64,000 nucleotides of DNA, taken from positions 37,851,222-37,915,221 of the forward strand of contig CM046294.1 in assembly GCA_025267735.1 (NCBI GenBank), written 5' to 3'. The position numbers were made by a program, and so were the translations under genes. The DNA comes from Mactra quadrangularis (Eukaryota; Mollusca; Bivalvia; Venerida; Mactridae). The notes below the pieces were generated by a model. That model had not been told where the DNA came from, did not search any database, and was given only the letters and a program-made list of their open reading frames with translations. The first letter of the stretch is position 1, and every line of letters starts with the position of its first letter. Shown in pieces: positions 57,030-64,000 of this stretch.

Positions 57030-57350
57030 TTAATTTTATTTGAAATTATGATATAGACCGACATGAGAATAAGGACCGAATGACAAGCCATATTTTATGT
57101 ACTATCTTTGCTATCTGACATACCATAGTGTGTGTTAGTTACTTTAATAGAAGATAGAAAAAGGACAGTCTGACATGCATGTGATAACGTGTGACTGTTA
57201 TTGAATTAAAGTTAAAGACCAACTGAGCGATTGAATCGTGTGGCTTGTCAATTCAGATGTTAGGTGAAATTTGAAAACAGAAACTATCGAATGTTATGTC
57301 ATAGTGTGGGTATGTTATTTTAATTAAAGACAGAACCCTGTATGAGCGAT
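57030..57350 (+). repeat. Scattered worn units of the 61-63 kb repeat
   Basis: CGACATGAGAATAAGGACCG with AATGACAAGCCATATT at 57059, and further weak units (GAAGATAGAAAAAGGACAG), resemble the array starting at 60.9 kb. They appear to be an outlying decayed piece of it. Confidence 0.55.
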
Positions 57351-57654
57351 GGGACTATATAAATGCTAATTATGTTCATCTGCTCAATCTGCTTTATCAC
57401 AAATACAGAAGAATCAGGAGAACTGCAAGAAACAGGATGTCAGTTAAAGGACATGGTGTTAAATAACCCAATCAAAGAACAAGAAAGTTACAGTTTACTC
57501 ACGAATTAACTTTTGAATAGTTACTTTGAATAGCTTACTACTACTAGCTTAAGTCTGGGACCTCGTACATATTGTAGAATAAATAAACGACCGATTTCCA
57601 TATGAGTTTGTAAAGGCGTGTGTAATAGAAACAAGTCATAAATGAGAAAAATTC

Positions 57655-57835
57655 GGGCCGCTTATATATTTCCAGGAAAATTGTCAACTTTCTTTCATTG
57701 ATTAAGTATATGAAGAAGTTCCCAGACTTGTGGAAGGGTAGGTGAGTACAGAACATAGACACTAGTCCTGGAAAGCTAGGTTAGATGTGCTGGCTGTAGT
57801 AAAATACACTTATCTGTGTTGATACTTATTCAGTA
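57655..57835 (+). repeat. SINE family A, head-truncated
   Basis: Carries TTGTGGAAGGGTAGGTGAGT, AGTCCTGGAAAGCTAGGTTA and GTGTTGATACTTATTCAGT. The tRNA-like head is missing. Confidence 0.65.
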
Positions 57836-58946
57836 CAGTTGAACTGGGAAATTATCAGAATATAAACATTGTCACGTGTTTCAGGTAAACAAACAGTTTT
57901 ACCCTAGATGACCAGCGTCTGCGTACAAAGGTCATGTGTTTGTGTACAAAACGAAAGTGTTTAAGATCATTAAAGTTTCTTCCATACAAATCTAACCAGT
58001 CATTATAAAACTGTAGTCATAGTTTGTTTGTTGTGGGGATACCTTTTAAAAAAATCCTATCTAGTATTTAAACAATCAGAACCAATACACGAGTGTAACA
58101 TTAATTGAGAGTCTAATCACTTATCTTAAAGAACCAAAATCGGTATGAAAACATAGGGGAAAAAACGAAATCTTTTCCACTTGACTTTACCAATAAGCTG
58201 AACTGAAGACATTGGAAGAATAAAACTAATAAAGTGCATGCATTATTCTAAAAGTCATCAGAATGGTTTCGTAGTAAAATTATATTATATCATTACTAAA
58301 CAATGTATCTTAAACAAAATACTTAAATTGCAAAAACACAATCAAGTTGAAATAATTATAATAATACGTATATTAAAATAGCTGTTAAATAATAATAACG
58401 ATCATGCGATCATTTACACTGATTGTACGTACAAGTTAATTATCTCTTTCAAAACGTAAAATTATGATGACGCTACATTACAATACGCCCTAAATACATT
58501 ACAAAATTGCTTTATCATACTAATACATATATAGCCATGTTCTATCAAATCATAAGCTGCAAAGCATGTTACTTGATACCATTGACCACTTCTGTGCACA
58601 GTACAAATCATTAGAAAATGCTGTAGTTTTTAAAGTTTTTGTAATATGTAAATTAATCAGTTAGGTAACAAACATGTACATAAATTAACTATACTATATG
58701 CCTTCCACATCCATGTGAACAACAACATAATTCATTATACGTAGTTTAAATTGTTAATACACTTATTTTTAACAAAATTTTCCAAAATTCCAAAAGATAT
58801 TTTTTTCCAAATAAGTGAAACATTTCTACATGTAATTAGCATCCTAGCCAGACTTAGTACTTTCATCACCATGTCAATTATGTTTTGTAAATAGTACCTT
58901 TAATATTTGGTACATCATTAAAAATTGTTAACAAGACATAATATCC
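57836..58946. other. AT-rich stretch, nothing recognised
   Basis: No exon, repeat end or RNA gene can be supported. Confidence 0.45.
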
Positions 58947-59517
58947 GATCTAGCTATCCTTCACTAGATTGCTCAGAATTATGTATGCTATATTTAAGTA
59001 TAATTCCGATCTAGTTATGCTCCCATAAATGGGCCCGTCACTAGATTGCTTAGAATTATGCGTGATATCTTTTAGTATAATTCCGATCTAGCTATCCTCC
59101 CATAAATGGGCCCTTGACTAGATTGCTCAGAATTATGCGTGATATCTATAAAATAATTCTGATCTAGCTATCCTCCCATAAAGGGCCCTTCACTAGATTG
59201 CTCAGAATTAGGCGTGATATCTATAAAAATAATTCTGATCTAGCTATCCTCCCATAAAGGGCCCTTCACTAGATTGCTCAGAATTAGGCGTGATATCTTT
59301 TAGTATAATTCCGATCTAGCTATCCTCCCATAAATGGGCCCTTCACTAGATTGCTCAGAATTATGTGTGATATCTTTTAGTATAATTCTGATCTAGCTAT
59401 CCTCCCATAAAGGGCCCTTCACTAGATTGCTCAGAATTATTTGTCATATATATATAAGTATAATTCCGATCTAGCTATCCTCCCATAAATGGGCCCTTCA
59501 CTAGATTGCTCGGAATT
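58947..59517 (+). repeat. Minisatellite of palindromic 77-bp units, eight copies
   Basis: GATCTAG starts at 58947, 59008, 59085, 59161, 59238, 59313, 59390 and 59468; the first unit is shortened. Each unit reads AATTCCGATCTAGCTATCC, CCCATAAATGGGCCCTTC, CTAGATTGCTCAGAATT, so AATTC..GATCTAG pairs with CTAGAT..GAATT. The last unit is the most perfect palindrome (CTAGATTGCTCGGAATT). Confidence 0.92.
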
Positions 59518-60890
59518 GTCTATTTTGTTTGTTGTTGTTTTTTGTTGTCGTTTTTTTATTCGAGGTATATAGGTTTAAACTCACTTACTTAACAAAAAAA
59601 AGGTCTTAGTACATCGTTATCAAGCATCATAAGTGATAACTACATGTATATAAAAAAGAAAGAACAATAGTTTTAGTAGTTTTTGACCTACGTACAATAA
59701 TTATGTTGTTAAACCCATTGATGTGATGGTATAAGTATAAATCATTTATGTATTTTCAGACATTATTTGAAATTTAGTCATGCTACACAGCGTATCATAG
59801 TTTGTATTGTTACAGAGAATACAGACAGTTGGTACCAAGTCAACAGCTTTAATAACTGACTGACAAATGAAATAAAAATCTTATTAAGTATTTTGTAAAA
59901 TAGTCTTATGGGTGATCTAAATGTCAAACACTTACATTGAATATAACATTGTTAGACAAAAATGTAAAACAAAAAAGTAATGTAAACAATAGATCGAAAA
60001 TTAACATAACTTAACATTTCAACAGACCTGCTTTTACAATTTACACATTTATATATCTATTGCAGATCAACAATGTTTTAAATTTTCCCATTTCTATATA
60101 TTTTGATTAGTATTAGCTATTTTTTAATATTTAATAAAACAGCTTTTCACTGCTACCACTATCAGCACATTTTCAAAAAAACAGTAACAATATGTTACAA
60201 AAATGCAAGACAAAGCATGGGGACAAAAAGGCTAAATAAAAGCTTACACTTTTTTCTGAATAGCGATTAGAACTAACATACCGGTACTTTAATGCACAAA
60301 TTGCCCCCATTTAACAAGGTTTAAAGGTGGGCAACTACCATAACCAGCTTTTCTGGACACATATCGATTATCCGTACCGGCTAACCCTTCGAAACAATTT
60401 CACCCAATACGGAAGACAATAGCCATAAGTAGATTATATTTCATGAAAGGAAATATCCTATGGAGCCTAGGAATTAAATCCGGATAATTCGAATACCACT
60501 AAACAACGACCCTGGACAAATCTACATAAGAAATGGGACAAAACAACTTGTAATATGTATGTCTGATATACAAATGAATGACAAAAACCACTTAGGCAAA
60601 CACCATTAATCAGTTTACAATATCATTATTGTTTTGGGTTCCATGTCACAGGTCAAGAAATTTAAAAGATTTAGAAGCTAATAACGGGATGCCTGGGTCA
60701 AAATACATGTAGAAAGGTGCTAAAGACTTACCAGAAGCATGCCAGATAGAATGCAAGCTGTAATTGCTTCAAAAGAAGGCTACACACGTTATTAAAACTG
60801 AATGAGTGACAGTGTTGCTGAATTGGTTGTGAATCAGTATTTTTGTTCTATACTTTAAAAAAAGTTCTTTATATTGTCTTATTATCAAGT
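59518..60890. other. AT-rich stretch with one ancient SINE copy
   Basis: 60325-60515 aligns over its length with a reverse family A SINE (CCAGCTTTTCTGGACAC, GGCTAACCCTTCGAAAC, AATACCACTAAACAACGACC) but is very worn. The rest is unassigned. Confidence 0.5.
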
Positions 60891-63080
60891 TGTCTTAATT
60901 AGGACCAGATGCTTACCTGGAAGAATGAATATTTTGACATATGTCAATGGGTAAAAGTTTTAATTAGAAGACAGAGACCTACGTGGCAAAGGATAGAATG
61001 ACATGTGGAATTGTGTGTAATATTAATGAAGACCGAAATCAACATGACAATTAGGAATTACTGACATGTCATATAGTGTGTAGGGTTTTTAGTTGAAGAC
61101 AGATATCTGCATGAAAATAAGGACCGACTGACATGTCATATTGTGTGTAAGATTTTTATTGAAGACAGAAACCTACATAAAATTAAGAATAGAATAACGT
61201 GTCATATTGTGTGAAGGTTGTCTTAATTAAGAATAGATACTTACCTGGGAATAAAGAAATTCTGACATGTCAATGAGTTAAGTTTTAATTTAAAGACAGA
61301 AACCTACATGAAAATAATGATGGAAAGACATGTCAAAGTGTGTGTAAGTTTGTTTAAGTTAAGGACAGATATCTACAAAAGTAAAACTACCGGTTGACAT
61401 GTTATATTATGTGTAATGATTATTAATTGAAGACAGAGGTCTACATGAGAATAACAACCGACTGACAAGTCATATTGTGTGTAAGATGTTTAATTGAAGA
61501 CAGAGACCTACATGAGAATAACCATAGAATGAAATGTCGTTTTGTGCGTTAGGTTTTGAATTGAAGACAGAGATCTACATGACAATAACAACCGACTGAC
61601 ATGTCATACTGTGTGTAAGGTTTTTATTTAAGACAGATATCTACATGAAAATAAGGACCTACAGGTATGTCATATTGTGTGTAAGATTTTTATTGAAGAC
61701 AGAAACCTGCATGAGATTAAGGATATAAACATGTCATATTGTGTATAATTTATCTTAATTAAGAATAGATACTTACCTGGTAATAAAGAAATTCTAACAG
61801 GTCAAATTAAGTTTGATTTTAATTTAAAGACAGTAACCTGCATGAAAATAACGATGGAAAGACATGCCATGGGGTGTGTAAGTTTTTGTTAATTGAAGAC
61901 AGATATCTACATAAGAATAACAATCGATTGACATGTTATTTTGTGTGTAATGTTTATTAATTGAAGTCAGAAACCTACATGTGAATAACTACCAGCTGAC
62001 ATGTAGTTTGTATGTAAGCTGTTTATATAAAGACAGAGACCTTCCTGAGAATAACGACCGACTAATAGGTCATATTGTGTCCGAGATTTTTATTGAAGAC
62101 AGAAACCTTCATAAGATTAAGAATAGAATAACGTGTCATATTGTGTGATAGTTATCTTAATTAAGAAAATTGATACTTACCTGGGAATAAAGAAATTCTG
62201 ACATGTCAATTTGAGTTAAAGACGGAGACCTACATGTCAAATTGAGTTAAGTTTTAATTTAAAGACAGAGAAATACATGAAAATAACGACAGAATGACAC
62301 ATCATATTGTGTGTAAGGTTTTTAATTGAAGACAGAGATCTCAAGAGAATAAGGACCGACTGACATGTCATACTGTGTATAAGGTTTTTATTGAAGTCAG
62401 AAACCTACATGAGAATAACGACAGACTGACATATCATTTTGTGTGTAAGGTTTTTAATTAAAGACAGAGATCTCAAGAGAATAAGGACCGACTGACATGT
62501 CTTACACAGTGTATAAGGTTTTTATTGAAGACAGAAACCTACATGAGAATAAGGATAGAAAAACATGTCATATAGTGTGTAAGTAAAACAGAATAGATAC
62601 TTACCTGGGAAAAATATCTGACATGTCATTTGAGTTAAGTTTTAATTTAAAGACAGAGACCTACATGAAAAAAAGATAGAATGACATGTCATAATGCATG
62701 TAAGATAGAAGATAGAAACCTATATGAAAATAACAATGGAATATTGTGTGTGAGATGTTAATTGAAGAAAGATACCTACATGAGAATAACGACCGAATGA
62801 CATATCATATTGTGTGTTAGATTTATATTTGAAGACAGGGATCTACATGAGAATATGTATTGAATGAAATGTCGTAATGTGTGTATATTGTCTTAATTAG
62901 GGTCAGATACTTACCTGGGAATAACAAAATTCTTACATGTCAAATTGTATGTTTTATTTGAAAAACATAGACATGCGAAAAAACCCGATATTATGTCAAA
63001 TTGTCTGTAAGCTATTTTAATTAAGGTCAGATACTATTCCAGGAGTAAGCACATTTTGACATGTCAAATCTGTGTGTAAT
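60890..63080 (+). repeat. Minisatellite field of about 70-bp units, roughly 30 diverged copies
   Basis: The unit reads GAAGACAGAGACCTACATGA, GAATAACGACCGACTGACAT, GTCATATTGTGTGTAAGGTT. At irregular spacing (near 60900, 61220, 61760, 62165, 62595, 62900 and 63025) a variant unit reads AGATACTTACCTGGGAATAA followed by AGAAATTCTGACATGTCAA. There is no long open frame on either strand. Confidence 0.88.
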
Positions 63081-64000
63081 TTTAAAATTGAAAACTTACA
63101 ATGTGAAAGGCAGCTAGATAAACAGTTTAAAAATTAAATTAAATTTAGAATTAAATTTGATATTATTAAAGAATGCACATGTTTAATATCTCACCGTGAG
63201 AATGTGTGTAAGTACACGGGTGAACGTGTGCATTAACGTATTTGCTCTTTGTTTTGTAATATCACATTGCGCCAAATGTACTTCATTTTTGCACACCCCT
63301 GCTGTTTTAATAAATGTGAAAATGATGTTTGGTATGAAATCTAAACGTATCATGTACATCCCTGTTAATGTTTAAATATATATAAATGAAATTTGATCAT
63401 AAAAAAATCATAACCTCGTTTTAATTTGAACGTTCTGTAATGTTATGTTCAAGTGTCACACAACTTGATTTAATGTGAACAAATCTTCATAGTAAGATGT
63501 GACAAGCATAAGAATATTGGGATTATTAACTACACCATATACGAAATTGTGGAAAAGTTGTTAGACATCAGGTATGTCGCATTGGTACAAACAATATTTC
63601 TTGACTCATATACATGCAAAATTAGTATTGCCATTTAAAGTGTGCACACTTACTTTTAATATACTACGTAAGCAACATTACAAATATCAAATTATTGTTT
63701 ATGAAGTTTGGAATAAATACCTTTATAATGATACCATGTACATGTAAAAATTTTAGAAAGTTCATAAAAACATTTCTACGATTAACAAAAACATGATTAT
63801 TACAACTATATTTAGAAAGCGCCGGCTACGTAATTTTTATAAACGTTCTTATTTCTTAGTAGTAATTTTCGCCATTTCCTTAGTAAACTCGATTAAGCAT
63901 CTAAATACATGTATACCATTGTTTAACCAAAATTAACAAACCCTTGTTAACAAGTTAGTTCAAAACATCCTTTCTCATGTCCATGGAATAAACATCCCCT
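63081..64000. other. AT-rich stretch to the window end, nothing recognised
   Basis: No exon or repeat family of this window is seen here. Confidence 0.45.

Overview
The window is nuclear DNA of an animal, most likely a marine mollusc (a bivalve or similar lophotrochozoan). It is AT-rich, its genes are split by GT-AG introns, and the space between them is filled with tRNA-headed SINEs, palindromic MITE-type DNA elements and minisatellites. The species call is an inference from gene style and repeat style; nothing names the species. Most long open frames are chance or repeat-derived. Four protein-coding genes can be supported, three of them assembled here from exons too short to stand out as open frames.

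Layout. (1) 96-3165 (+): last three coding exons of an adipolin/erythroferrone-type C1q/TNF secreted protein; its 5' part lies before the window. (2) 6436-12763 (+): a complete four-exon PRD-class (paired-like, Q50) homeobox gene of 249 residues. (3) 14568-18436 (-): a complete four-exon gene for a secreted 403-residue protein with a signal peptide, a charged low-complexity middle and a C-terminal domain resembling DUF4430, the transcobalamin/intrinsic-factor C-terminal fold. A TATA box and a CRE lie upstream, and a 322-bp (ACATA)n array sits about 300 bp beyond the TATA box. (4) 26917-29184 (+): an iduronate-2-sulfatase-like gene with one coding exon and an added Ser/Thr/Lys/Glu-rich stalk, a C-terminal membrane segment and a cytoplasmic tail with a YEKL motif. 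The four genes show no common pathway: a secreted hormone-like ligand, a transcription factor, a possible cobalamin-type binding protein and a sulfatase.

From about 29.2 kb to the end no intact gene was found. This part is a graveyard and nursery of mobile DNA. It holds MITE families with 'CATTCGGAAC' ends and 8-bp target duplications, composite MITEs in which one palindromic element sits inside another, and a TTCACAA-rich palindromic cluster. It also holds a 72-bp perfect hairpin flanked by 9-bp direct repeats, and two foldback-like elements whose inverted arms are built of tandem repeats (45.8-47.9 kb with a perfect 9-bp target duplication; 51.0-54.0 kb). Two minisatellite fields (58.9-59.5 kb and 60.9-63.1 kb) and remnants of a LINE reverse transcriptase and a Tc1-like transposase complete it. 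SINE family A (at least 11 copies or fragments) and family B (6 copies) are spread through the whole window.
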